From Paraphaeosphaeria minitans (Eukaryota > Ascomycota > Dothideomycetes > Pleosporales > Didymosphaeriaceae), in contig WJXW01000012.1 of NCBI GenBank assembly GCA_015832175.1, positions 454,001-518,000 on the forward strand: 64,000 nt of DNA, written 5' to 3'. The notes below the pieces were generated by a model, which was not told the DNA's origin, did not search any database, and was given only the letters and a program-made list of their open reading frames with translations. Position 1 is the first letter of the stretch. Each line of letters starts with the position of its first letter. A program made the position numbers and the translations under genes. Shown in pieces: positions 11,500 through 22,425 of this stretch.

Positions 11500-12494
11500 A
11501 TGATCGAGTACGTGCAGATTAATGGAGCGAAACTTGCGTACATGATCTCAAGTACCGACGCAAGCAAGCCTTTATTCATAACGCTTCATGGTGGACGGGG
11601 TTTCGGTACGTAAGGAATTGTTGAGCTTCCGATTTTAATGCTGATTGTATGGCACAGGAAGCCACGAAAGTGACTACAGAGCCTATATGCCTTTGGCAAA
11701 CAAGTACAGAATCTTGTCTTTCGACTACCGTGGGCATGGAAGCAGTTCTAGGACCAAGCCATACACTTTCCACCAGATGGTAGAGGACATAGAGAGTGTG
11801 CGCCAGCATTTTACTGGCGACATCGATAAATTCGTGCTGTGCGGGGGTAGCTTTGGTGGCTACTTAGCGCAGCAGTACGCAATCACGTACCCGCATCACA
11901 TCTCTCATTTGATTCTTCGCGGTACTGCGCCGTCATATCATCGTGAGTATCTCCACAAATTTGATCAGAATCTTATACTGACAAACCGAAGACGAAGAAG
12001 AAGCGATCAAAGTGCTCGAGAAGCGACTCCACAAGGCCCCTAGTCTCTCTTTAGCCCAGCTGAAAAACAAGATCTTTGGGCGATTCGAGAGCGACGAAGA
12101 GTTTCGGCTAGTCATGCATGCTGCAGCACCACTTTATAGCGAGACGTTTGATGCGGATGCAGCCTTGTCGAATACGTTGAGGACAGTGTACTTTGCAGAG
12201 TCGCACAGTAGGTGATTCGACTAAATATAGGGATTCGAGCTAACGCAGATAGATGATCTGTACTCAGAACAAGAAAAGTATTTCGACTATCGCGCAGATC
12301 TGAAAAAGGTTGTTGCGAGGACGCTGATCATGGTCGGTGACCAAGACTGGATTTGCCCACCGAAACAATCGGAGATCATAGCGTCTCATATTCCTGGTTC
12401 TCGGTTGGAGATTTTCCGAGACGCGAATCATAGCGTGCATCATGAAAAGAATGAAGAAGTCATACGGCTGATTCGAGAATGGGTGGAAGAGTAG
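11500..12494 (+). CDS. alpha/beta hydrolase, proline-iminopeptidase-like
   Basis: Four exons: 11500-11605, 11658-11942, 11992-12207, 12253-12494; the three introns are 45-52 bp and the joined frame gives 282 aa. Seen in the protein: oxyanion-type HGGRG after the first strand, DYRGHGSS, the nucleophile elbow CGGSFGGYLAQ (GxSxG), acid-loop GDQDWICPP and catalytic-His region ANHSVHHEKN. This is the complete Ser-Asp-His layout of the proline iminopeptidase / AB-hydrolase-1 group. The third intron needs the ATAG acceptor at 12252, because the upstream CAG would give an immediate stop. Substrate is unknown; release of an N-terminal residue or hydrolysis of an amide or ester are all possible. Its stop codon lies 2 bp from the stop codon of the convergent regulator, so the 3' UTRs must overlap. 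Confidence 0.86.
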
Positions 12495-12496
12495 AA

Positions 12497-14245
12497 TCAA
12501 AGATATCCTAGTTCAAATTCCCAGTCGGTGATCATGGCAGTGGTAGCATCGGGCGACGGCCCCGTGGCCTGGCTCGCGGAACCATACGACTCAGCGCCCT
12601 CCATATCTTCCCAGGCCTCGACGTCTAGGTAGCAGCTAGCTTCACTTAAGGCTCTTCTTATAACACCCGATAGATCGTCCCGGAGCCCAAGTATTCTAGT
12701 CTTGATCGAGCTCTGCAGTGGCGTGTGGCCAGAGTAATCGAATTGTAAGATTTGACGAGAGGCATGGGCCTCGTGACTGGCTACAAGCTCTATGAATTCT
12801 GTCATGATGCCAGAGGTCTGATGTGCAGAAAACCAAGCTACAGGGAATGCGCGAAGTATCTCGATGCAGCTCGTCAATTCTGCCTGAGACATGTAGGTGC
12901 GCGGATGCGCTACTGCGAAGCAATGAAGAAGTACCATACACGCAGGTAATAGTCTACCGAGCGTAATGTGGTTGAGCGGAAGTTGTCGTTGATCCAGCAA
13001 GATACGGTTGTAGTTGATGAATTTACTGACGTGAGAGAGAAGTTCTTTCGTCGAAGCATATCTTGCTTGGCTGTTGAAGTGGCACGGGTAGTATAATAGT
13101 ACAAGGAGATTGTAATATCGAGCGTTGACCCAGGTGATTGTACTGTGGATTGGGATATTATCGGCCTCAGGCATAGACACTAAACAAGCATGACTGTACC
13201 AGTCATCTATAGCTGAACGTAATTCCGATGAGATGGCTTTTCGATCTGGTAGTGTGAGCTTGCTAAGCTCGGCATGATTCCTAAGATGGACCGAGAGTAG
13301 GATACGATGTTCCAATTGGCGGAGTTGTATAATGTGTCGATTGAGTTGGAGTAGCGACGCATGCTTACTTCGGTCCTGCGAAGCGAATTCAAGGACCGTC
13401 ACAGCAGGTTGCGGTACGGCCATGTTGTGATCAACAAGCCCCGCGTCATGCCCAACGGAGACAGCTACCATGCGATCAAGGGTGAAGATGCTCCAAAATA
13501 GACGATTTCGCAGCTCACGGCTCTGGGGCTCGAGGTCTTCTGAAGTCGGACTGATTCGAGAGAGCCCAAGTGCTGTCGCTTGACGAGTCAAAATACCGAC
13601 TATTGTCCAGGTTGATGGGCCTGTGGTGTCGAATAGGGAGTACAGTGACAGCAACGTAAGGACTTGGAGACCCTCCATCGTCGGATGCAACAGGTACTTG
13701 TCCAAGATGTTGGTGTAAAGTACCGAGAGATGGAACGAAGCATCAGCATGCAGCTTTCCAGCGCGTACAAGGGTCGTGCTTCCAATAGCCATTACCAGGT
13801 TCGCAATGTCATCTGTCCAAAGTTCATAGTGGGGCAAGGCCTTCACCCGAGCTTTAATTTGGTGTTTGTCAAGGAATGGATAAGCTCGGTGCACATGGCT
13901 GAAATATGCGTCCACGTATTTTGAAGGATAATGGCTGAGAACTGTCGTGATGCTGGGATGTTGCTCCAGACCATTGGGAGTGTCGGGGTTTGGGGGCTCT
14001 GCTTGAATATCTCGACTTGAGGGATCTTGTGACGGAGACGGATTAACAAGGCCTATCTCGAAACTGCATTCGTACCCATGCGCGATGCATAGTTCGCATG
14101 ATAGTCGTTCTTTTGTACACTTCTTCTTCTGTTGACGACACCTGTCGCATGACTGCACAGCAGTTGAACGCTTAGTTACCGGCGATGACGGGGATGCAGG
14201 TAATGGACGTTTGGTGACGCGAAACCTATGAACTGTGGGCTTCAT
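12497..14245 (-). CDS. Zn(II)2Cys6 transcription factor with fungal-specific TF domain
   Basis: Single-exon, 582 aa. Residues about 33-60 hold CDRCRQQKKKC and CELCIAHGYEC, a complete six-Cys zinc cluster. From about residue 105 the frame matches the middle homology domain (YFSHVHRAYPFLDKHQIKAR, later LRNRLFWSIFTLDRMVAVSVG), the regulatory region common to this class. No coiled coil is obvious after the cluster. It sits between the hydrolase (convergent) and the oxoprolinase (divergent, 318 bp apart), the usual position of a pathway-specific regulator. That it controls these neighbours is inference; the inverted repeat in the shared promoter supports it. Confidence 0.9.
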   Translation of the reverse strand: MKPTVHRFRVTKRPLPASPSSPVTKRSTAVQSCDRCRQQKKKCTKERLSCELCIAHGYECSFEIGLVNPSPSQDPSSRDIQAEPPNPDTPNGLEQHPSITTVLSHYPSKYVDAYFSHVHRAYPFLDKHQIKARVKALPHYELWTDDIANLVMAIGSTTLVRAGKLHADASFHLSVLYTNILDKYLLHPTMEGLQVLTLLSLYSLFDTTGPSTWTIVGILTRQATALGLSRISPTSEDLEPQSRELRNRLFWSIFTLDRMVAVSVGHDAGLVDHNMAVPQPAVTVLEFASQDRSKHASLLQLNRHIIQLRQLEHRILLSVHLRNHAELSKLTLPDRKAISSELRSAIDDWYSHACLVSMPEADNIPIHSTITWVNARYYNLLVLLYYPCHFNSQARYASTKELLSHVSKFINYNRILLDQRQLPLNHITLGRLLPACMVLLHCFAVAHPRTYMSQAELTSCIEILRAFPVAWFSAHQTSGIMTEFIELVASHEAHASRQILQFDYSGHTPLQSSIKTRILGLRDDLSGVIRRALSEASCYLDVEAWEDMEGAESYGSASQATGPSPDATTAMITDWEFELGYL

Positions 14246-14563
14246 CTTGCGGTATGAAATGCTCTCAAGCCAAGGTTGGGGGTGCCCCTATCCGAGGAAC
14301 TTGTCTTCCGTGCTGATATCACACAGTATCATAGCACGGTGCTAGGTATGGCGCAATTCCGACATTTTTTGCCCAATGCGTCAGTAGCGCCCCATGGTCT
14401 TCTCCACCTCCCACGCTAGGTACACTAGCGTGCAGAAAGGATAAACCGCGCGTAGTGATCATATCAATCGCACGCCATACAATCTATACAATGTAGTCAA
14501 GCATCTCCCAGTACGGCATCCGGACGCTGAAGCGGTCAGTCGTCTTGCCGCATCCAATCTATC
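14246..14563. promoter_or_regulatory. divergent promoter, regulator / oxoprolinase
   Basis: 318 bp between the two start codons. It contains a perfect inverted repeat at 14412-14432 (see next entry) and several isolated CGG/CCG triplets, including CCGAGGAACTTGTCTTCCG near 14289. The short distance means both genes must share upstream elements. Confidence 0.6.
14412..14432. promoter_or_regulatory. candidate operator: perfect 8-bp inverted repeat with 5-bp spacer
   Basis: CACGCTAG and CTAGCGTG flank the spacer GTACA. The arms are perfectly complementary. It lies near the middle of the divergent promoter, 167 bp upstream of the regulator's ATG and 132 bp upstream of the oxoprolinase ATG. A dimeric regulator site is the simplest reading, but binding is not shown. 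Confidence 0.45.
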
Positions 14564-17500
14564 ATGGCGACACCGGACATGGATATTTCCATCGGTAAGT
14601 ACGCAAAGCTCGCACAAGCGGACGGGATGCACAGCACATTATCTTCTTGAAATACTGCAGAAAATGTAATACAACGGGCAAAGCGAAGATGGAACTGACA
14701 CGGTTGCAGACCGAGGAGGTACCTTCTGCGACGTTCTCGTGCAGACGCCCGGCAAGGGCGACTTCATCTTCAAATTGCTCTCTGTAGACCCTCGAAACTA
14801 TAGAGATGCGCCCACTGAGGCTATCCGGAGAGCCCTGGAAGCGGTTGAAGGCCGAAAAATTCCCCGAAGCGAGAAACTCAACGCCTCAAGAGTCAGGAGT
14901 TGCAGGATTGGAAGCACCATCGCTACTAACGCCCTTCTGGAGGGCAAAGGCGAGAGATTTGCCCTTCTCACCACGAAAGGCTTCAAAGACATCTGTGTCA
15001 TTGGTGATCAGACCAGGCCGAAGCTGTTTGAGCTAGCCATCAAGAAAGCAAAGGCATTGCATGCTGTGTCTGTCGAAATAGACGAAAGAGTCACTGTTGA
15101 AGATTATGACTTGAATCCCTTTCCCTTGGATAAGAACCGCGAACTGATCGACCCGGTGCTATTCAGGACGAAAAGTAGCGAGATCGTACGTGTGCTGAAG
15201 CCTATCGACTTGAATGAAGTTCGCCAGGTTCTAGGGGATCTCCGGAGCCAGGGATACACGTCGTTAGCAATATCCTTCATGCACTCATACATTTATCCGG
15301 ACCACGAGATTCAGGTCGCAAGTCTGGCGAAAGAGCTGGGATTCACTTACGTGGTTTCATCGTCTCAGAACAGTCCATTGATAAATCTCTTACGAAGGAC
15401 GAATTCGGCTTTGTCCGAGGCCTACCTCGGGCCTATCGTGCAAAATTACGTTAAAGATCTCCAGGCAGGGTTCGACGTGCTTCCCGCACGGGTGGATTTC
15501 ATCTGTTCTGATGGGTCGCTGCGGGACGCCGGTCGATTTGGTGGAAACGATGCGCTGTTGAGCGGACCAGCCGGCGGTGTGGTTGGTATCGCGAAGTCCT
15601 GCTACGATGCCGTTGACGGCACTCCGATCATTGGATTCGACATGGGTGGCACTAGCACAGATGTCTCGCGGTATGACGGCCACTACGACTATCTGAACGA
15701 GACCACCATCGCAGGACGCAACGTCACGACGCCGATGCTCAACATTGCAACTGTCGCAGCGGGTGGAGGTTCCATTCTATTTGCAAGGAATGGTCTTCTC
15801 GCTGTAGGACCAGAAAGCGCTGGCGCTCATCCAGGGTAAGTGAATTATCGCCGCGGACACATCACAGGCTTGGATGCTTCTACGTACAAGAGCAAGCCAC
15901 GAAGAATTTCTCCGGATAGGTAGCCCTGGACAACCCATCGTTGCCTGCCCTTACGAAATCCTTTCCTTCCGCTACAGTCTACCGCACTTCAACTTTTTTG
16001 GAAGACCAACTGACCGCCCTATCAGACCAGCCTGCTACCGTAAAGGAGGTCCCCTCACCGTCACAGACGCCAACCTCTTCCTCGGCCGCCTGATCCTCAC
16101 TTCCTTCCCCTCCATCTTTGGACCCGCCGCCAATGAACCCCTTGACCTCACTACCACATCGCAGAAATTTGCCGAGCTAGCAGAACAAGTAGCATCGCAG
16201 ACCGGCCAACGTCTGACTCCCGAAGAGGTCGCTCTCGGCTTCCTCGATGTCGCCAACGAAGCCATGAGCCGACCCATTCGCAATGCCACCGAAGCCCGCG
16301 GTTACATCCCCGAGGCGCACAATCTGGTCAGCTTCGGCGGTGCGGGGGGACAGCATGCCTGCTCTATCGCCGAGCAATTGGGGATTAAAAGAATCTTAAT
16401 ACATAAGTATTCGTCCATTCTTTCGGCGTACGGTTTGAGTCAAGCAGAGCTGCAGGCGCAGGCGTTTGAGCCGTTTGTGGGGGCGTTTAGTAAAGAGGCG
16501 TTGCCAGGGATAAGAAAAACACTTGCGGTGGTGAAAGAGAAGGTGGAGAAGGAGCTTTTGGCGCAGGGAGCGGAGAGGCAGAGTATTGTGTATGAAGAGT
16601 CGTTGAGTATACGGTATGAAGGAACGGATACAAATTTGATGATCAAGAAGCCGGAGGATGAAGATTACGGAGCTGCGTTTGGAGCGGCGCATCTGAGGGA
16701 GTTTGCGTTTAAACTGGAGCGTCGGGCGCTATTCGATTCAGTACACGTTCGGGGTGTGGCGAAGACGGCGAGCTCGCCTGGCTCTCAAGGTCTAATCGCG
16801 ACGCTTACAAGCACGAGGGAGAATGCGAAGTACCGGCAGCCTGCGAAAACGCAAAGCGTATACGTTGACCACGCGTGGACTGACGCCGCGGTTCACACAC
16901 TCTCGCAACTATCGACCGGCGACGCAGTCTACGGTCAGGCCCTCCTCGTCGACGAAACGCAGACCATTTTCGTGGAGCCTACATTCACCGCGTACATCCT
17001 CCCCTCGCACGTCGCCATTGAGAAACAGCAACAAAACACCTCAACTCCTGGCCCGGCTTCTGCCGCTACTGACGAGATCGAACCCGTCCGCCTCTCCGTC
17101 TTCTCCCACCGTTTCATGTCCATCGCCGAGCAGATGGGCAACACGCTTCAACGCACCGCCATCTCCACGTCCATAAAGGAGCGCCTTGACTTCTCGTGTG
17201 CGATATTCTCTCCGAACGGGAAGCTCGTAGCCAACGCTCCGCACATCCCACTCCACCTCGGGTCTATGCAGTACGCGATACAATGCCAGCACCAGATCTG
17301 GCTGGGGAAGCTCCAACCTGGTGACTCAGTACTAACAAATCACCCCGAGGTAGGCGGCACACATTTGCCCGATCTTACCGTTGTGACACCCGTATTCGAC
17401 AGCTCAGGCAAAGAGATATCGTTCTACCTTGCGAGCAGAGGCCATCACACCGACATCGGCGGCAAAGGCATCACAGCCATGATGCCCACGAGCAAAGAGC

Positions 17501-18684
17501 TCTGGGAAGAAGGTATCCTCGTGCGCTCGATGAAAATCGTCTCCGCAGGCGCGTTCCTCGAGCAAGCCGTCCGCGACGCGTTCGCCAAAGCCGGCGAGTT
17601 CCCTGGCTGCAGTCCCACGCGCCGAATAAACGACAACATCTCCGACATCAAAGCCCAAATCTCAGCGAATCAGCGCGGTCTTCTCCTCCTGCAGAAACTC
17701 ACCGCGCAATTCACACTGCCCGTCGTGCACAAGTACATGTACGCGATACAAGACAACGCGCAAGTCGCTGTCCGCGCCTTCCTCCGCCAAACATTAAAGG
17801 AGCACCCGGAACCCCTCACCGCAGTAGATTACTTCGACGACGGGACAAAACTGCAGGTCAAGATAACCATCTCGGACGACGGCAGCGCGGTCTACGACTT
17901 CGCCGGCACAGGTCCGCAGATGTGGGGCAACTACAACTGCCCCATCTCCATCACGCAGTCCGCCGCCATCTACACCATCCGGTGCCTCATCGCAGTCGAC
18001 ATCCCGCTGAACGAGGGCTGTCTCACGCCCATCACGATCAAGGTCCCCAAAGGCTCCGTGCTGAACCCCGAACCCTCGGTCGCGATATGCGGCTCCACGC
18101 TCGCCTCGCAGCGCGTCATCGACGTCATCCTCCGCGCATACGGGAAGTGCGCTGCGTTCGCGGGGTGCGCGAATAGCTTTGGGTGGGGGATGGGTGGGAA
18201 GGATGCGGCGACGGGGAAGATCGAGCCGGGGTTTAATTATGGAGAGACGGTGGGCGGGGGATCTGGGGCGGGACCGGGGTGGCACGGCGAACATGCGGTG
18301 CAGGTGCATTCGACGAATACGAAGATTACGGATGCGGAGGTTGTGGAGAAGAGGACGCCGGTGTTGGTGAGGCAGCACAGGATTGCGCATGGGACGGGTG
18401 GGAGGGGGCGGTTTAATGGTGGGGATGGGGCGATTCGCGAGGTGGAGGCGAGGATTCCGTTAAAGTTTAGTATTCTGAGTGATAGGCGGGTGTTTGCGCC
18501 GTATGGGATGGAAGGGGGCGAGCCGGGCAGTGTGGGGAAGAACTTTGCGTTCAAGTGGAACCTTGAGCGGACGGAGTTGATAAAGGTTTCGCTGGGTGGG
18601 AAGGCGGAGTTGGCGTTGCAGCCGGGAGAGCGGATGCAGGTGCAGTCTCCTGCGGGTGGTGGTTGGGGGACACCCGAGCCTTGA
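14564..18684 (+). CDS. OXP1: 5-oxoprolinase (ATP-hydrolysing), hydantoinase A/B fusion
   Basis: Three exons: 14564-14594, 14710-15835, 16026-18684; introns 115 and 190 bp; joined protein 1271 aa, close to the roughly 1290 aa usual for eukaryotic 5-oxoprolinases. The N-terminus reads [12 protein letters not shown] after splicing, the first phosphate-binding motif. [14 protein letters not shown] and [18 protein letters not shown] follow in the HyuA half, then [16 protein letters not shown]. The HyuB half has [22 protein letters not shown] and [12 protein letters not shown]. Known family chemistry: ATP-driven opening of 5-oxo-L-proline to glutamate in the gamma-glutamyl cycle; bacterial relatives open hydantoins. 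The long second intron contains several in-frame stops, and the family sequence runs straight across it, so no extra exon is needed. Grouped with a permease, hydrolase and regulator, it may serve nutrient use rather than housekeeping glutathione turnover (inference). Confidence 0.93.
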
Positions 18685-20923
18685 GTGACGTTAGAAATAT
18701 TACGAGTACGACATGTTACGCCCATGAATCCCACGGCTGGCAGTGAATGTTGTTGATTGTTGGAAAGTCGTCATGAGCTAGGAAGTACAGCTATATAGTG
18801 TGGATCTCTTCATCCAGAATCCAGAGTCCTATCATGGAAAATATCACTAACGGAATAACGAGGCGCGAGCATGAATCTAAGTCTTTTCAAGACATCATGT
18901 TAAGTTGTAGAACAAGACAACCCAAGAAACTATAATCTGCTTCTAGAACGACCTCTGCCAAGTATAAATCATCGTTGTCGAAATCGTCAGTATCAGGGTA
19001 GGATCGCATCTCTCTCCTCGTCGATAACAAAAACAAATGTTCGAATTCAAACGAATATCCAAAAACACCACTGCCATGCTCACCCTCGCATTTCAACCTG
19101 AGTGTTTCTGCCACAACGCGACAAAAAAAGATACAAGGCAGCTGCATGCAATGCCAAGTCTCTGCAGCAGAGCAAGTCCCAGACGCCCACTCCAAAGATA
19201 TTAACAAGGCAAAAGTGCAGCGAAGTCTCTTCAAAGCCATTCTCGCGCTCGAAATCAGAGATCTCCGTGGTTGACTACCTAGGTTGTAGCATGCAGTCGC
19301 TCAGCTCACGAACGCGTGGCTGCTTCAGTGAAAAGGGTCAGAGAAGACGGATTTGTGGGACGTAAACTGTGTCCCTTGAACACAGCGCAAATGCGTAGGC
19401 GAATTCTTTCGGTGGGGATAGGGACAATATCTGAGTTGAACTGTGTTATACAACTAAACTATTTGTTTCGTTAGGACGGGACAGGTGGCGAGCGAGTAGT
19501 CGCTCTTGCGTGGATCATGTGCACCGCCCACGGCTATTGCTGCGGTTTGGATTCCACCTGTCAACAACACCTTAAACCTTAAAACCATGATGAATTACAC
19601 AACGGGCGCACTATTGGCTTGAGTGAGATAGATGGCTTTAGCAAGGTCGGTATAAACTCCGGATGCTGAATGCATGGCGTATGCAGACTTGCCAAAGTCC
19701 ATGTGGAATGTGTGACCCTTTTGCCACGAGAGAGATTCCAGGTGCTTCAAAAGTATTACCTATACACTGATCCGTGGAGAAGCTGTAACTAATATAACCT
19801 CTCAATCGCCCAGGACCTAATTCATGTTTCGTAAAATCCAGTATCAACATGGAAACCTTCCCCATTTTAGCGGTTTCGAGAGTTGCCCTTTTGGTGTAGA
19901 ATTGTAACATACCGTATTCTCTGCTGCGTGCTTCGCTGGAAGCACAGGAGTAGCCTAAGGTGCCAGTTACCAATGATAGCATTGAAGGGCATTTCGATTT
20001 TGGCCTTCATAGACCGGTGCATTGCATCACTTGAATCTTTGTCGACATTTTCGAAGTAGATTGATGGTGGGTCTAATTAGCTAAAGTGGTCAATCTAAGG
20101 TGCCTCGAGCGTCTTCAATCCTGTTGGATAGGGTTGGCACTGTTCAACTTGGCTTCCGAAATACTCAGCCCTATGTTGTTGATGGACTTCTTCGCTGTCT
20201 GTGCGTGGCAGGAATTTTGGGTTTGTTTTGAATGAATGGACAAATCCACCTCTGGTGCTTTTGCGAGTCATGCTTGTAGGCATGATTCTCGGTCGATGCA
20301 GAAAAGATTGAGCCACGGGCTGTAAGTCAGTCCGGACATGATGGACGTTGGGACGGCAGAAGAAGTTCTATTCTTTTTGGTGAGACGTGAAGGTGGTGGC
20401 GATACCAACTTCTGGTACGCGCATGCGAAGCTGATCTTTACGACACGGCTAGATGTAGAGGAGGGCTTACGCGGTGAGCAGCGCGACGACTTGCTGAAAC
20501 CCAACGAGCCGCAAAATATTGCGAAACGGCATTGACGGCCCCGAAGAAAAGAATGGTACAACAGGCCACAGGCTGGGACGAAGAAAGAAGGGAAGGCTGT
20601 GTGATCGTTCGCAGTGAAGCAGAGGTATGGTGATCTCGCAGCAGTCGCGACAGGTGCTCCCAGCCATGCTAGTTGACCACGCGGGACATGGTTAGCACAA
20701 ATACAGCTGTACCTGAGGCACCTGCATGGGCAAGGGCGCTACCCGAGTACGATGAAGTGGTATATTTTGGGGATATCACAAGCCAACCTTTTGAATGCCA
20801 TTGCAGAACCAGAGAATCCATCTCTTTCATCCATTTCCCAGTGCGCCGCTTGAAACGCCATGCCCATGTCCGCTACGTTAATCAATGCTTTTGTCTTTGG
20901 TCATTATTCATGGAACGATGAGA
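18685..20923. other. intergenic region after oxoprolinase
   Basis: About 2.2 kb with no gene I can support. A 117-codon minus frame (18887-19240) starts with a hydrophobic stretch and has several Cys, but no homology or splice context backs it. The right end is the 3' flank of the minus-strand TLDc gene. Confidence 0.5.
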
Positions 20924-21953
20924 TCACGCGCCAATATACCACAGCTCCACGCCCAGCACTTCAAACTTCTTGCCCTCGTCGCTGAGCGGCTCGTTGCCGA
21001 ATGTAGGACAAGTGCTCGAGACGCCATGCTCGAGATTGTCGTCCAGCCAAAGCCCGTAATGACCATCACTGTATCCCCGTCAGCATCATGACCCCATTAT
21101 ACTGGAACTGGGTACCTTACCCTCCACCAACGCTCAAATAACTCTGCTCGCAAAAAATCATGTAATCATTCACCCCACTATACGGAAACGCCTTGAACCG
21201 TATTCTCTCGGGCGTGCTCGTCCCACTCCTACTCGCACCCCCACTCGGCGGCGGACTCAGCGCACCACCGCCAGCCTTCATCTTGGCCGGACTCGCAACC
21301 GTCGTCATGCGCACCGCATGCGTGGTATCCGCGCTGGGCGGCGGCGGCAGATTCGACAAGTCTGGCAGGCTCGGCAGCACCGACGCGCGCCACAGGAAGC
21401 ACTCGCCGTTGCCGAAGAAGTGAGACTGCGGACGCGGCGCGTCGGAGAGGTACGCGCCGAAGATGCCGCCGGACGCGTCGCGTACCACGAGCACGTAGCC
21501 CCCGCGACGCCCCCGGTATTCGTCTGCGCAGGCGTAGAGGGTCGCGAGGGAGACGCCGTTTTGCTCGAGGCTGTAGACGACGGACCAGGTGTCGACGAGC
21601 TGCAGCCGCGGGGGCACGAGAAGCCGTATTTCCTCGGCGAGGCTGCGGGAGAGAAGCCTGCCTGCTTCGCGTGTGGAGGCCTTGTAGCCGCTGAGGGAGA
21701 GGGGTGTGAGCGGCGGTGGTTGGAAGGGCGACGCCGTCCGTTGCGGAGGCTGGAACACGCTGTGCATGTCTGTGGGCTCCCCTTCTCTTGCTGCGCCGGG
21801 GTTCGTCTGCGAGCGCGTGCTCGGCGCGTGTATGGGCGGGTGTGCGGGCTCTGAGTTGAGGCGGCGGAGGAGGCCGTTGACGGCGTAGGCGACGGGGTAG
21901 GTGAAGTAGGAGGAGGGCGGGGGGTTGTCCTTGTCTTGGGTACTGCTCGGCAT
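20924..21953 (-). CDS. OXR1: TLDc-domain protein, oxidation resistance protein 1 family
   Basis: Two exons, 21953-21121 and 21068-20924, intron 21069-21120 (52 bp, GTAAGG...CAG); 325 aa from the chosen Met. A Pro/Ser-rich N-terminal half precedes the TLDc domain, which starts at SRSLAEEIRLLVPPRLQLV and WSVVYSLEQNGVSLATLY, continues with FGAYLSDAPRP and HFFGNGECFLW, and ends in exon 2 with GLWLDDNLEHGVS and FEVLGVELWYIG. A low-complexity Pro/Ser insert of about 50 residues lies between FLW and RFKAFPYSGVNDY, in a loop. OXR1 proteins protect against oxidative stress and bind the V-ATPase. The same frame is open further upstream to 22391, but the Met at 21953 begins the part that resembles the family. 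Confidence 0.88.
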
Positions 21954-22425
21954 GGGCGGCGCGAGTTTTGCCGGGCTGATTGCAAAGGAGGAGTTTCGTC
22001 GGGGCGGTGGAGACGCCGTGGTGGTGGAGAGACTATGTGTGGGCGCTGGTTGGCCTGAACAGGGTATGGTGTTGACTGACTGGGGTGTGCAAGGCGGTTT
22101 GGCGAGCGGTGACGTTGCGGTGACTGGGATCAGACGGACTGATGGAGCAGACGACCTTGATTGTTTAAGAAGGCAAGGTTTCAAGCTGATAATATGCAAT
22201 AGAGAAGACGTGTGAATTTGTGTGAATTCGTGTTGCTGTCGTTCAAATACCCCGCCATTGCTCTGCTTGAAGACACAGGACGTCTGCTCCCTCACCTCGC
22301 CAGGGAGCTTGTCTGCCGCTAGCCGATCGTACGGTAGTACTTTCACATCAACCAGGATAACATCACTAACGCCTTCATATACATCCCACAACGCCCCTCA
22401 ACCGCAGCTCTGCACCCGTCCCATC
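21954..22425. other. intergenic, OXR1 promoter and regulator 3' end
   Basis: 472 bp. The OXR1 frame stays open through most of it without a recognisable domain, so an extended N-terminus cannot be excluded. Otherwise it holds the OXR1 5' flank and the 3' UTR of the minus-strand regulator. Confidence 0.5.

Noticed and set aside
15874..16025. Extra coding exon inside oxoprolinase intron 2
   Set aside because: The frame is open here, but family sequence continues directly from GAHPG to PACYRKGG across the 190-bp intron, so the open stretch is intron.
18887..19240. 117-codon minus frame with a hydrophobic start and several Cys, resembling a small secreted protein
   Set aside because: The supposed signal peptide lacks a proper n-region and cleavage context, and nothing supports expression. 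It cannot be told from chance.
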